Source of the DNA: Acidobacteriota bacterium
Lineage (GTDB): Bacteria > Acidobacteriota > Terriglobia > Terriglobales > Acidobacteriaceae
NCBI GenBank assembly: GCA_003225055.1
Contig: QIAU01000133.1
Location: forward strand, 1 to 64,000
DNA: 64,000 nt
Direction: 5' to 3'
Of this stretch, positions 10,190 to 19,096 are shown piece by piece. Under the pieces are notes generated by a model. It was not told the origin of the DNA. It did no database searches and worked only from the letters and a program-made list of their open reading frames with translations. Each line of letters starts with the position of its first letter. Within the stretch, counting starts at the first letter, position 1. Made by a program: the position numbers and the translations under genes.

Positions 10190-11221
10190 ATGTCCGACTT
10201 TTCCATTGGTGTAGACCTTGGCGGCACAAACCTGCGCATTGCCGCGGTAGACCAGGACGGCCGCCTGATCGAGAAAGTCACGCTCGGCACCAAGGTCGCG
10301 CTCGGCCGCAGCCGCGTGGTTGATGACATGTGCGATGCCGTTCTCCACATGTCCGAGAAATACTGCAACAGCTCAAATCTCGTGGGCATTGGTATCGGCG
10401 TGCCCGGCATCATCGACATGGAGACCGGCATGGTGCGGGAATCCCCGAATCTCCCAGGCTGGTCCGACTACCCAGTGCGCGCCGAAATTGAGAGCCGGCT
10501 GGGAACGCGGGTCCTTCTTGAAAACGATGCCAATGCAGCCGCCTTCGGCGAGAAATGGCTGGGAGCGGGAAAGCACGTAGATGACATGGCCATGCTGACT
10601 TTAGGCACAGGCGTAGGCGGCGGTCTGGTTCTCGGCGGCCGCGTCTGGCATGGCATGAACGGCATGGCCGGCGAGTTCGGCCACATGACCGTTGAACCAG
10701 AAGGCGCCCGGTGCGGCTGCGGCAATCGCGGGTGTGTCGAGGCCTATGCATCCGCCACGGCCGTTATGCGTATGGCGCGGGAAGCCATTGCCGAGGGACA
10801 CGCGCCGGCCCTGGCCAAAGCCTCCAGCTCCGATCCCGAGTTCAGCGCCAAAGCCGTCTACAACTTGGCGATTCAGGGCGACGAAGAAGCTCGCAGGATT
10901 TTCCGCCGCGTGGGACGCGCTCTGGGCATTGCGCTCTCCGCCTTGGTGAACGCGCTGAATCTGCCGATGTACGTGGTGGGTGGAGGGGTTTCAAGCGCGT
11001 GGGAGGCCTTCGCGCCCAGCAGCTTTGAAGAACTGCGGCAGCGCTGCATGGTCTACGCCGCCACCGCCCCTCCCAGCCACCACGCCACTGGAGAGCAAGG
11101 CGCCTCGGCCCACGTCGAAGCCAAAACCACCAAGAAGACCATCATCACTCGTTCCTTGCTGGGCACGGACGCGGGATTATACGGCGCCGCCCACCTGCCC
11201 ATGGTGAACCACCGCAGCTAA
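10190..11221 (+). CDS. ROK family glucokinase
   Basis: Sugar kinase of the ROK family, probably glucose to glucose-6-phosphate. 343 residues from ATG 10190; a GTG at 10166 is in frame but lacks a ribosome-binding site. Seen: phosphate-binding GVDLGGTNLRIAAVD, ENDANAAAFGE with the catalytic Asp, TLGTGVGGGLVLGG, and the zinc motif CGCGNRGCVE preceded by GEFGHM. There is no DNA-binding domain, so it is an enzyme and not a ROK repressor. It is followed by a 290-base spacer filled with repeats. Confidence 0.9.
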   Translation: MSDFSIGVDLGGTNLRIAAVDQDGRLIEKVTLGTKVALGRSRVVDDMCDAVLHMSEKYCNSSNLVGIGIGVPGIIDMETGMVRESPNLPGWSDYPVRAEIESRLGTRVLLENDANAAAFGEKWLGAGKHVDDMAMLTLGTGVGGGLVLGGRVWHGMNGMAGEFGHMTVEPEGARCGCGNRGCVEAYASATAVMRMAREAIAEGHAPALAKASSSDPEFSAKAVYNLAIQGDEEARRIFRRVGRALGIALSALVNALNLPMYVVGGGVSSAWEAFAPSSFEELRQRCMVYAATAPPSHHATGEQGASAHVEAKTTKKTIITRSLLGTDAGLYGAAHLPMVNHRS

Positions 11222-11244
11222 CGCCTAATTTAATTGCCGTTGTT

Positions 11245-11318
11245 ATCCTGTCAAGCGGCTGATCCGCGAGGCGGGTTAAGACTGGACTGACGAGGTTCAA
11301 ACCGAGCATTGATTCCAT
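11245..11318 (+). repeat. Dispersed repeat, copy 1 (partner at 39522-39606, inverted)
   Basis: The segment running from ATCCTGTCAAGC through CGAGGCGGGTTAAGACTG to ATTGATTCCAT is matched, in opposite orientation, by 39522-39606 with small gaps. It lies between the glucokinase gene and hisC. No reading frame is shared, so it looks like a non-coding mobile or structured repeat. Spotted by eye, so exact ends are approximate. Confidence 0.7.
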
Positions 11319-11348
11319 TGCGGTTAGTGGTCTTTTGTCAGGGGAAGA

Positions 11349-11410
11349 GTTTGTGACTTTTTCGCACGAGTGATGCTGCGGACAAGCTCCGTGCCGGAAA
11401 AATCACAAAC
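11349..11410 (+). repeat. Imperfect inverted repeat flanking hisC, left copy
   Basis: Begins GTTTGTGACTTTTT and ends GCCGGAAAAATCACAAAC. The reverse complement of 12586-12679 has the same beginning, the same middle words (TCGCACG, TGATGCTG, ACAAGC) and the same GCCGGAAAAATC end, with extra insertions. The element also pairs with itself at its tips (GTTTGTGA / TCACAAAC). Confidence 0.7.
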
Positions 11411-11462
11411 GCTGAGCGAAAGCGAAGGGTCTACCCTTGGCTTATGAGGATAGCTGTCTGGC

Positions 11463-11479
11463 ACGGGTCTTTGACCCGT
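11463..11479. repeat. Short palindrome, second copy of the 28750-28778 hairpin core
   Basis: ACGGGTC-TTT-GACCCGT, the same core as the longer hairpin after the superoxide dismutase gene. It lies in the repeat-rich spacer before the end of hisC. Confidence 0.65.
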
Positions 11480-11511
11480 CTAGACCGTTCAGAAACCCGC
11501 CTCCGCATGAA

Positions 11512-12558
11512 TCAGAGACGAATCGGCGCCCGTTCCATGACCCGCTTGAAAGCTGCCAGGAATCTCTGGTTCTGCTCCGGCGTGCCGATGGTTACCCGGA
11601 TTGCCAGCGGCGCACCCCATGCCCCGAGGGCCCGAATAATGACTCCTTCAGCCTGCATCCGCTTGGCGACCGCGCCGGCGTCTTCTCCTACCTCGCAGTA
11701 AACAAAATTGGCCCAGGTCAGAGACGCCCGGTAACCCAGCCCAGACAGTTCTTTGACCAACGACTCTGCGCCGTCTGCGTTATTTTTCAGTGCTAGCTGG
11801 ATGTGCGCGTCGTCATCGAGGGCAGCCAAAGCCGCCGCCTGAGCCGGCACAGAAACAGAAAATGTCGTCCGCAGGCGGCTGAAGTCAGCCATCAGGTCAG
11901 CGGGACCGATCCCATACCCTACACGCAATCCCGCCAAGCCGTGCGCTTTGGAGAACGTGCGCAGCACGACGACCTTCCGCCCGGCGCGCACATAATCGAG
12001 CGAATGCGAATACTGAATTTTTCGCTGCCCCGCGAAGTATTGGGCAAACTCGTAATACGCCTCATCGACAATCACAACCACATACTCGGGAACTCTGGCC
12101 ACAAACCGGTCAAGCGCCGCCGCGTCAAACAGCGTGCCGGTAGGATTGTTAGGATTTGCCAGAAACACGAGGCGAGTTCCGGGTGCGATAGCTGCGGCGA
12201 TGGCTTCCAGATCGAAGCCATCGTCTTTCGTCGGTGCCTCGATGATTTCCCCTCCCGCTGCCTTGGTTGCAATTGGATAGACGATAAAAGAGCGCTGGCT
12301 GGTCACTGCGTTCTGTCCCGGTTTTAGCAACGCCCGGCAGATAATGTCGAGCAGAGAAGTCAAACCTGCCGCGACAAGAACCTGATCCGTTGCCACCCGA
12401 AAGCCCGCTGCCAACTTCTGCCGAAGTTCACGTGCATCATTGTCAGGATAGAAATTGCATTCGGTGATGGCCGCCTCCATGGCCTGGACCGCCTTCGGCG
12501 AAGGCCCGAAGGGATTCTCATTGGAGGCCATCCTGATCGAGTCCGCGCGTCGAATCAT
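11512..12558 (-). CDS. hisC: Histidinol-phosphate aminotransferase
   Basis: PLP-dependent class I/II aminotransferase, histidine pathway (imidazole-acetol-phosphate plus glutamate). 348 residues. Seen: SNENPFGPSPKAV near the N-terminus, FLANPNNPTGT with the cofactor-site Asn, VDEAYYEFA, and RTFSKAHGLAGLRVGYGIG with the PLP Lys. The N-terminus is slightly short compared with many HisC proteins, beginning just before the SNENP motif, so the true start could lie a little upstream. No other his genes are adjacent. It is flanked on both sides by related inverted repeats. HisC-like enzymes may also transaminate aromatic amino acids. Confidence 0.93.
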   Translation of the reverse strand: MIRRADSIRMASNENPFGPSPKAVQAMEAAITECNFYPDNDARELRQKLAAGFRVATDQVLVAAGLTSLLDIICRALLKPGQNAVTSQRSFIVYPIATKAAGGEIIEAPTKDDGFDLEAIAAAIAPGTRLVFLANPNNPTGTLFDAAALDRFVARVPEYVVVIVDEAYYEFAQYFAGQRKIQYSHSLDYVRAGRKVVVLRTFSKAHGLAGLRVGYGIGPADLMADFSRLRTTFSVSVPAQAAALAALDDDAHIQLALKNNADGAESLVKELSGLGYRASLTWANFVYCEVGEDAGAVAKRMQAEGVIIRALGAWGAPLAIRVTIGTPEQNQRFLAAFKRVMERAPIRL

Positions 12559-12585
12559 TCTTGTCTTAGAGCTGGCACACTGAAA

Positions 12586-12679
12586 GTTTGTGATTTTTTC
12601 TGGTTTAGACGATTTTTCCGGCAGGTAAGCTGCTTGTTTTCAGCATCAGTCCGTGCGAGAAAACAAAAAAGTCTCAAAC
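12586..12679 (-). repeat. Imperfect inverted repeat flanking hisC, right copy
   Basis: Inverted counterpart of 11349-11410, about 30 bases longer through insertions. It lies just upstream of the hisC start, so it may hold part of the hisC promoter or leader. Confidence 0.7.
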
Positions 12680-12734
12680 TCCGAGCGGAGCCAGTTTCTT
12701 AGCTTGCCAAGAAACTAGTGCAGTCGAAGGATCC

Positions 12735-13502
12735 CTACCTAAACCTCCGCGCGGTGCTGCCGCAAGGCATTGTTCCCGCCGCTCCCCGAAGCCGCGCGAC
12801 TTCCTGCGGTTTCAGTTGCCGGTATCGTCCGGGAGGCACATCCAATTCCAGCGGACCATAGCGGACACGCTTAATCTTTTCTACGTGATGGCCGACCTGC
12901 TCGAACATCCGCCGGATCTGCCGGTTGCGTCCTTCGATCAACGTTACCTCGTACCAGGGATTGGCGGCATCTTTGATCACCTTTACTTTGGCCGGGGCAG
13001 CTTTCACCCGCCGGCCATCCTCGGTGGGGATGGAAACTCCCGATCGAAGCTTCGCGATCTCCTCTTCGGTCGGTTTACCACTCACTTTCACCAGGTAGGT
13101 CTTGGGAACGTGCGACGCTGCTCTCATGAGCCGCTCTGCGAGTTCGCCATCATTGGTAAGAAGCAGCAACCCTTCGCTGCCGTAGTCGAGCCGCCCCACG
13201 GGATACACCCGCCCTTTCACGCCCGCTAGCAGGTTCATCACCGTGGGACGCCTCTCGGGATCGCTGACCGTGGTGACAAATCCCCTCGGTTTGTTCAGCA
13301 GAAGATAAATGTGCCGTTGCGGCCCGCGCAGCAGCTTCCCGTTTACCCGGATATGGTCGCGCTCGGGATCCGCTTTGGCGCCCAATTCGGTAACAGTTTT
13401 TCCATTTACTGCCACCCGGCCGGAAGTAATCAGCCCTTCAGCCTTACGGCGCGAGGCCACTCCCGCGGCAGCAATGATCTTTTGCAGGCGTTCGGCGGCC
13501 AT
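12735..13502 (-). CDS. rRNA pseudouridine synthase, RsuA/RluB family
   Basis: Isomerises a uridine in ribosomal RNA. 255 residues. An N-terminal S4 RNA-binding domain (LQKIIAAAGVASRRKAEGLI, then GRVAVNGKTV) is followed by the catalytic domain with PVGRLDYGSEGLLLLTNDG, whose Asp is catalytic, and LIEGRNRQIRRMFEQVGH. These suggest the RluB/RluF subgroup over RluA. An Arg-rich tail follows. Which rRNA position is modified is not clear from sequence. Confidence 0.92.
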   Translation of the reverse strand: MAAERLQKIIAAAGVASRRKAEGLITSGRVAVNGKTVTELGAKADPERDHIRVNGKLLRGPQRHIYLLLNKPRGFVTTVSDPERRPTVMNLLAGVKGRVYPVGRLDYGSEGLLLLTNDGELAERLMRAASHVPKTYLVKVSGKPTEEEIAKLRSGVSIPTEDGRRVKAAPAKVKVIKDAANPWYEVTLIEGRNRQIRRMFEQVGHHVEKIKRVRYGPLELDVPPGRYRQLKPQEVARLRGAAGTMPCGSTARRFR

Positions 13503-13688
13503 GCAAAAAGGTTAGCAGATCGAGTTCGGTTACGTTGGTAATCTTTAGCCTGCTTACCCTTGGCTATATCGTCTTAGCAGCGGAAATCCATGTCTCTGAA
13601 TTGATGGCACTTCCCGGTGAGAGCGCCGAAAAAATTCGGGCCGACAGTAGAGTTTGGACGAACTGCAAAAATACTTAAGGATGGCAGC

Positions 13689-15350
13689 ATGAAAAAGCTT
13701 CTGGTTGTGATGGGTGTGACCTTGGCAGCCGCATCTGTTTGGGCTCAACAGGACACGACTCCGGTTGAGCCGATGGATCAAACGCCGATCTTCCGGGTTA
13801 ATGTGGTCTCCCGTACCACCAAGGCCGTCAACTACCGCCATCGCGGGGGCTCGACCACGGTTGATCTCAAAGGAACCAGCCTCATGCCGCAAGCGGGAGG
13901 CAAGGCGAAGGTCGACAGCAAACAGGGGCGGCTGGAAATCAATGCCGGGTTTACCCACCTCGAGCCGGCCACCAAGTTCGGCAGCGAGTACCTGACCTAT
14001 GTGCTGTGGGCGGTCACGCCCGAGGGTCGTCCCGTAAACCTGGGCGAAGTCCTGCTGGACCAGGAGGGGCGTGCCGAGCTGCATGTGACCAGCGACCTGC
14101 AGGCGTTCGGCCTGATTGTCACCGCGGAGCCGTATTTCGCGGTTACGCGGCCCAGCGATCTGGTGGTCGAGGAAAACATCGTCCGCCAGCAAACCCAGGG
14201 CTGGGAAGAATCGATTGACGCCCGGTTCGACATGCTGGAAGGCGGACAGTACACCATCGATCTGAAAGCGCAGCAGCTGCCCTCGGCGACGGGCTCCCCC
14301 AAAACGCCGCTGGATCTGCTGGAGGCGCGCAATGCCGTCGCCATCGCCAAAGCCGCGGGGGCGGCGCAATACGCGGGCGACAGTGTCGCCAAGGCCGAGG
14401 ACTTTCTGGCCCGGGCCGAAGACTACCTTCGCCGCAAGCAGGGCAGAACGCCTATTGGCACGGTATCGCGTGGCGCGACGCAAATGGCGGAAGACGCCCG
14501 TGTGCTGACCCTCCAGAAGAAGCAGGCAGAAAAGGTCGCGGCCGAGAAGCGCGCTATCGAGGAGCGTGCAGAGAAAGCCCGTGCCGAAGCTCAAGCGGCA
14601 GCCGAACGAGAAGCGCAGGCCAAGGCCCAGGCTGAGGAAGATGCGCGCAGGCGTCAGCAAGCAGAAGCTGACCGTGCCGCCGCCGAACAGGCTAAAGCAG
14701 AAGCCGAGCGCATGAAGGCGGAAGCTGAGGCAGCCCGCGCAGCAGCCTTAGCTGAGCAGCAGAAGGCGGAAGCTGAGGCGGGAAAGGCGCGTCTGGCGGC
14801 CGAACAGGCCGAGCGCCAGAAAGAAGAAGCCATTCGTCAGAAGGAAGAAATGCGCGCCCGCCTGCTCAATCAGCTTAATCAGGTCCTGGAAACCAAGGAT
14901 ACCATCCGTGGCCTGGTGGTCAGCATGCCCGACGTGCTCTTTGACACCGGTCAGTACACCTTAAAGTCCGCTGCCCGCGAACGTCTGGCCCGCGTTGCCG
15001 GCATTGTTACCGCCTATCCCGAGCTGAAGTTTGAAATTGAAGGGCACACGGACAGCATTGGGCGCGATGACTTCAACCAATCACTTTCCGAAAAGCGCGC
15101 CGCCACCGTGCGGGATTATCTGGTCGATGCCGGAGTCTCGATTAATAACGTGGTCGAGCGCGGCTTCGGGAAGACCCGTCCCATTGCTGACAACAGTTCA
15201 CCGGCAGGCCGCAAACTGAACCGGCGCGTCGAGATGATTGTTTCCGGCGACGTAATCGGCACCAAGATTGGCTCGGATGCGGAGGCCGATGGCACTAAAG
15301 TGATTCCGCCACAGCCGACGCCGGCCAGCGTGCCCCTGCCTCGGTATTAA
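13689..15350 (+). CDS. OmpA-type peptidoglycan-binding protein with Ala-rich coiled coil
   Basis: Secreted or outer-membrane-associated protein that should anchor to peptidoglycan. From ATG 13689 (553 residues) there is a signal peptide MKKLLVVMGVTLAAASVWAQ. A globular N-terminal part of about 200 residues follows. Next comes a roughly 150-residue Ala/Glu/Lys/Arg-rich heptad-like helix (about 280-430), then an OmpA domain with LFDTGQYTLKSAARERL, EIEGHTDSIG, SLSEKRAATVRDYL and GFGKTRPIADNSS...NRRVEM, the peptidoglycan-binding residues. Longer in-frame upstream starts lack a ribosome-binding site and would bury the signal peptide. No partner gene is adjacent. Confidence 0.9.
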   Translation: MKKLLVVMGVTLAAASVWAQQDTTPVEPMDQTPIFRVNVVSRTTKAVNYRHRGGSTTVDLKGTSLMPQAGGKAKVDSKQGRLEINAGFTHLEPATKFGSEYLTYVLWAVTPEGRPVNLGEVLLDQEGRAELHVTSDLQAFGLIVTAEPYFAVTRPSDLVVEENIVRQQTQGWEESIDARFDMLEGGQYTIDLKAQQLPSATGSPKTPLDLLEARNAVAIAKAAGAAQYAGDSVAKAEDFLARAEDYLRRKQGRTPIGTVSRGATQMAEDARVLTLQKKQAEKVAAEKRAIEERAEKARAEAQAAAEREAQAKAQAEEDARRRQQAEADRAAAEQAKAEAERMKAEAEAARAAALAEQQKAEAEAGKARLAAEQAERQKEEAIRQKEEMRARLLNQLNQVLETKDTIRGLVVSMPDVLFDTGQYTLKSAARERLARVAGIVTAYPELKFEIEGHTDSIGRDDFNQSLSEKRAATVRDYLVDAGVSINNVVERGFGKTRPIADNSSPAGRKLNRRVEMIVSGDVIGTKIGSDAEADGTKVIPPQPTPASVPLPRY

Positions 15351-15376
15351 ATCTTGAAAGATCAGGGGGACGGTCT

Positions 15377-16558
15377 CTAGCTGACGTTCTCCAGCGCCAG
15401 CGCCATCCCCATACCGCCGCTCACGCAAAGCGTAGCCACGCCCCGGCGGGCCTTCCGCTTGAGCATTTCGTGCAGCAAAGTGACGGTAATCCGCGTGCCG
15501 GTGCACCCGATTGGATGCCCCAGAGCAATGGCCCCGCCGTTCACATTGAGCTTGCCGCGATCCAGATGAAGCTCCCGATCGCAGGCCAGAACCTGCGCGG
15601 CGAAGGCTTCATTCAATTCGATCAGATCGAAATCATCGGGCTTGAGGCCCTGCTTCTGCTCGAGTTTGCGCATCGCCGGTACCGGGCCAATGCCCATGGT
15701 CCGAGGGTCCACCCCAGCGGAGGTGACGGCTATGATTCGGGCCAGCGGCTGGAGCCTGTTCTTCTTAACAAAGTCTTCGCTGGCTACTACCACTGCCGCC
15801 GCCCCATCGGTGATGCCGGAGGAGTTTGCCGCGGTTATCGTTCCAGTTTTTGAGAACACCGCTGGCAATCTGGCCATGCTCTCGATGGTTGCCCCGACAT
15901 GCGGATGCTCGTCTTTGGAAAAAACCGTCGTACCGCTCTTGCTTTCGATCGTTACAGGAACTATCTCATCGCGGAACCGTGCCGAGCCAATTGCACTCGC
16001 AGCGCGCGTCTGCGAACACAGAGCGTACTGGTCCTGCTCCTCGCGCGAAATGTGGTATTGCTGCGCTAGAAGTTCAGCCGTTTCGCCCATCACCATCTTG
16101 GCCATGGGGCAGAAAAATCCGTCGCGGTACATGCCGTCGACGAGCTCCTGGTGCCCCATCCGATAACCCCAGCGCGCTCCATCGAGATAGTAGGGAAGGC
16201 GCGACATGGATTCCGTTCCTCCCGCCAGCACGCAATCCAGGTTTTCCACCGCAATCTCCTCGCACCCCAAGGCGATTGCCTTGATCCCGGAGGCGCAGGC
16301 CATGTTTACCGTGTAGGCGGGAACTTCCTGAGGCACGCCGCTGCGAATGGAAATCTGCCGCGCCGGATTGGGTCCGCCGCCGGCTTGGCGCGCATTGCCG
16401 AATATAGTTTCTTCGATCTGCTCAGGCCGCAGCCCCGCTCGGTCCAGGGCGGACTTGGCTGCGACAACGCCCATATCAAGAGCCGTCAGCGACGCGAGCG
16501 ACCCTCCAAATTTGCCGATCGGTGTCCGAACCGCGGAGAGAATAAAGACGTCCCGCAC
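15377..16558 (-). CDS. Acetyl-CoA acetyltransferase (thiolase)
   Basis: Thiolase II-like enzyme: two acetyl-CoA to and from acetoacetyl-CoA, or beta-ketothiolase of fatty-acid breakdown. 393 residues. Seen: NMACASGIKAIALG with the acyl-enzyme Cys, NGGAIALGHPIGCTGTRI with the catalytic His, and CVSGGMGMAL with the second Cys. All three catalytic positions are intact. With scoA-scoB at 47-49 kb it could complete acetoacetate use. It is convergent with the OmpA gene, only 26 bases away. Confidence 0.93.
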   Translation of the reverse strand: MRDVFILSAVRTPIGKFGGSLASLTALDMGVVAAKSALDRAGLRPEQIEETIFGNARQAGGGPNPARQISIRSGVPQEVPAYTVNMACASGIKAIALGCEEIAVENLDCVLAGGTESMSRLPYYLDGARWGYRMGHQELVDGMYRDGFFCPMAKMVMGETAELLAQQYHISREEQDQYALCSQTRAASAIGSARFRDEIVPVTIESKSGTTVFSKDEHPHVGATIESMARLPAVFSKTGTITAANSSGITDGAAAVVVASEDFVKKNRLQPLARIIAVTSAGVDPRTMGIGPVPAMRKLEQKQGLKPDDFDLIELNEAFAAQVLACDRELHLDRGKLNVNGGAIALGHPIGCTGTRITVTLLHEMLKRKARRGVATLCVSGGMGMALALENVS

Positions 16559-16688
16559 AGGTCACCTCAAGAAAGGCAGGCAGAACCCCCAGTCTAACGG
16601 AAAGCTGGAGATCTGTCGCTGGCAAGGCGTTTGGCCGGTTTGGCTTTGCGATCCTGGTGAATTCTTTGCCAGCCTTGCGGTTGAGAGT

Positions 16689-17510
16689 TTATTCGGGAGG
16701 GTCGGCGAGGACCGTTTCTTCCCCCTGCTCCGTCTCCTGCAGCATGAAGCTGAGGACCTGCTGCGGCACAGGAGCATTCCACACCGGAGCAAACGACTGC
16801 CGGTGCAAAGGCGAAGGCCCAAACTCCCGCAGCGCGGCGATATGACGAGGAGTGCTGTAACCCTTATTCGAAGCGAGCCCATAGGCAGGAAAGACCGGAT
16901 CCCACTCTGAAACCATGCGGTCTCGTTCAACTTTCGCCAGGATGGAGGCCGCTGCGATAGAGGCGGAAAGAGCATCACCGTGAATGATGGCGCGCTGCGG
17001 CAGTTCGCACTCGAGCTTCAAGGCATCGATCAGCAGGTAATCGGGCGAGGGCTGTAAGGCGAGAACAGCCTCGCGCATCGCTAATCGGGAAGCATGATAG
17101 ATATTGATCTGATCGATGCGGGCCGCGTCAACAGCCGACACCGAGAAGGCAATCGCGTGTTCCCGGATGCGTTCTGCCAGCTCCTGCCGCCGTTCCGGCA
17201 ACAGGAGTTTCGAATCGCGCAGGCCGCGAATCCTGTACGCAGGGTCGAGGATGACAGCTGCCGCCACCACGGCTCCAAAAAGCGAGCCGCGCCCGACTTC
17301 ATCCACGCCCGCCACCAGACGTGCTCCCGAGCTCCAGGCCTTTTTTTCGTAGCGCAGGGTGCAACGGAGTCGCTTCAAAAGCCGCAGCTTGGCCGCGGAC
17401 GCAGAAAGAGCTTTCTCAGCAGCGGGTTTTGATTTCGACGGCAAAGGAGAAGCCTCATTTTTCATCTTCGCCGAGCCCACGCCCGAAGGCAAGTGCGAAA
17501 ATCCGCGCAT
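16689..17510 (-). CDS. rnhB: Ribonuclease HII
   Basis: Cuts RNA in RNA-DNA hybrids and at single ribonucleotides in DNA. Seen: VAGVDEVGRGSLFGAVVAAAVIL with the catalytic Asp-Glu pair, DSKLL, YLLIDALKLE and AASILAKVERDRMVSEWD with the remaining acidic residues. The 273-residue reading has about 60 Lys/Ala/Ser-rich residues before the catalytic domain; an ATG at 17465 would shorten this. Start choice is uncertain because neither has a strong ribosome-binding site. Confidence 0.93.
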   Translation of the reverse strand: MRGFSHLPSGVGSAKMKNEASPLPSKSKPAAEKALSASAAKLRLLKRLRCTLRYEKKAWSSGARLVAGVDEVGRGSLFGAVVAAAVILDPAYRIRGLRDSKLLLPERRQELAERIREHAIAFSVSAVDAARIDQINIYHASRLAMREAVLALQPSPDYLLIDALKLECELPQRAIIHGDALSASIAAASILAKVERDRMVSEWDPVFPAYGLASNKGYSTPRHIAALREFGPSPLHRQSFAPVWNAPVPQQVLSFMLQETEQGEETVLADPPE

Positions 17511-17641
17511 CCGCTCGCCAGAGCGGTCTTGAAACGGAAGTAACCTTCCTGGCCGGGAAGTAACCTCCGCGAAGGGTACTGCTGGTACATTGAACGTCTT
17601 CTATCTAGCTGCTACTGTGCGCACAAGGCTCGGCAAAAATT

Positions 17642-18409
17642 GTGAGTGACAGCGCCGGCAAATTCGTTGTCCCCGACCGACTGACTAAACGCATCCACGT
17701 AGCGTTGCCGATTCGTGTCACTTGCTGGGACAACCAGCATCAAGCTCACCTGGAAATGGCCTGCACCTACGACATCTCCCAACACGGCGCCCGCATCGTG
17801 GGACTCCGCTCGGCCCAAGAGCCGGGCGAGATTGTCGCGGTCGAGCGTGGCCGCAGCAAAGCCTTCTGCCGCATAGTCTGGGTCGGGGAAAGCAATTCGG
17901 AACTGCGCGGCCAGATCGGGCTCGAGTGCGTGGAAACCGACAAGTCCATGTGGGAATCCGAGCTGCAGGAGATGGTGGAAGCCTACGAGCCAATCCTGCT
18001 TGAAAATCTGCCTTTTCGGCCGGTGCTCGTCGGCCCAGGAGGCGGTGCCGGCCGCCGGCGCACTCCCCGTTTTCCGATCGACGGCTTTGCGGAACTGCTG
18101 CGGGGCGATGGAAACAGCCTGGAAGCCCCGATTAGAGATCTTGGCGAGCTGGGTTGCCTGGTGACCACCCGGCTCAGGTTGGATCCGGGCACCAATCTAA
18201 AGGTCGTGCTGAATGTCGCCAACTGCGACCTCATGCTTCGAGGCGAAGTGCGCCATGCCGCTCAGGATATAGGCCTTGGCATCCAGTTCCACGAAATTCG
18301 CAAAGGGGACCGCTCCGTCCTCCAGTACATCCTGCGAAAACTCGCTGAGCAGGAAGAGGAAAGCAACAGACAGCGGCCGAAGGTCCGGGCGGCTGCGGCT
18401 TCGCTCTAG
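17642..18409 (+). CDS. Tandem PilZ-domain protein
   Basis: Probable cyclic di-GMP receptor. 255 residues with two PilZ modules in a row. The first (about 10-105) has RLTKRIHVALPIRVTC and YDISQHGARIVG. The second (about 137-235) has RRRTPRFPIDGFAELL and IRDLGELGCLVTT, followed by GEVRHAAQDIGLGIQF. In the second module the Arg-rich RxxxR-like stretch and the D-x-(S/G)-x-x-G-like pattern are recognisable but not canonical, so ligand binding is uncertain. GTG start at 17642 with a weak ribosome-binding site. It stands alone. Confidence 0.8.
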   Translation: MSDSAGKFVVPDRLTKRIHVALPIRVTCWDNQHQAHLEMACTYDISQHGARIVGLRSAQEPGEIVAVERGRSKAFCRIVWVGESNSELRGQIGLECVETDKSMWESELQEMVEAYEPILLENLPFRPVLVGPGGGAGRRRTPRFPIDGFAELLRGDGNSLEAPIRDLGELGCLVTTRLRLDPGTNLKVVLNVANCDLMLRGEVRHAAQDIGLGIQFHEIRKGDRSVLQYILRKLAEQEEESNRQRPKVRAAAASL

Positions 18410-18457
18410 TTTTCTACGGGTCATTTCTCACCCAGCGTTTGAGACCGCGTTGGCGCG

Positions 18458-19093
18458 CTAGCCTTCGGGCACTTCGGCCCGCTTGCCAGGAAAGAGAGCC
18501 GGTTTCTTAGATCTAATCAGAGGAACAGACCAGGCCAGGATCCGATATCCCAGCAGCACACCCACCACCGCCGCATAGCGCAACGGTTTCGTCAGGTCGG
18601 CCTTGACCAGCCAGAGGTAGTGAATCACGGCGGCAATGGCACTGACATAAATCAGCCGGTGTAGCAGGTTCCATCGCTTACCGCCCAGGCGCCGAATCCA
18701 GCCGCTGGAGGAAGTAACCGCCAGAGGAACGAGCAGCAAGAAAGCAGTAAATCCCGCAGTGATAAAGGGACGCTTGGATACATCTTTGATCATTTCGTGC
18801 AGGTCGAAGAATTTGTCGAGCCAGATGTAAGTCGTGAAATGGAGCGCAGCGTAGAAAAAGGCAAATAGTCCGAACATCCGCCGCAACCGGATCAGCCAGT
18901 ATTGTTTTGTGAGCCTTCGCAAAGGCGTGACACCGAGGGTCACACACAGAAAGATCAGAGTCCAATCACCCGTGGAATGGGTGATGAACTCAATCGGATT
19001 GGCGCCCAATCCGCCGGAGTATGCTTTCCAGGCGAGCCGGATTAGCGGCCCCAGGCAGGCCAGGAAAATGACGATTTTGAGCCAGCGCATCAT
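18458..19093 (-). CDS. msrQ: Heme-binding membrane subunit MsrQ (YedZ)
   Basis: Integral membrane heme b protein that passes electrons to MsrP for repair of methionine sulfoxide in exported proteins. 211 residues with about six hydrophobic segments. Seen: the ferric-reductase-like His positions in YAALHFTTYIWLD and LLHRLIYVSAIAAVIHYLWL. It starts 3 bases after the msrP stop on the same strand, a tight operon that strongly supports the call. Confidence 0.94.
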   Translation of the reverse strand: MMRWLKIVIFLACLGPLIRLAWKAYSGGLGANPIEFITHSTGDWTLIFLCVTLGVTPLRRLTKQYWLIRLRRMFGLFAFFYAALHFTTYIWLDKFFDLHEMIKDVSKRPFITAGFTAFLLLVPLAVTSSSGWIRRLGGKRWNLLHRLIYVSAIAAVIHYLWLVKADLTKPLRYAAVVGVLLGYRILAWSVPLIRSKKPALFPGKRAEVPEG

Positions 19094-19096
19094 TAC

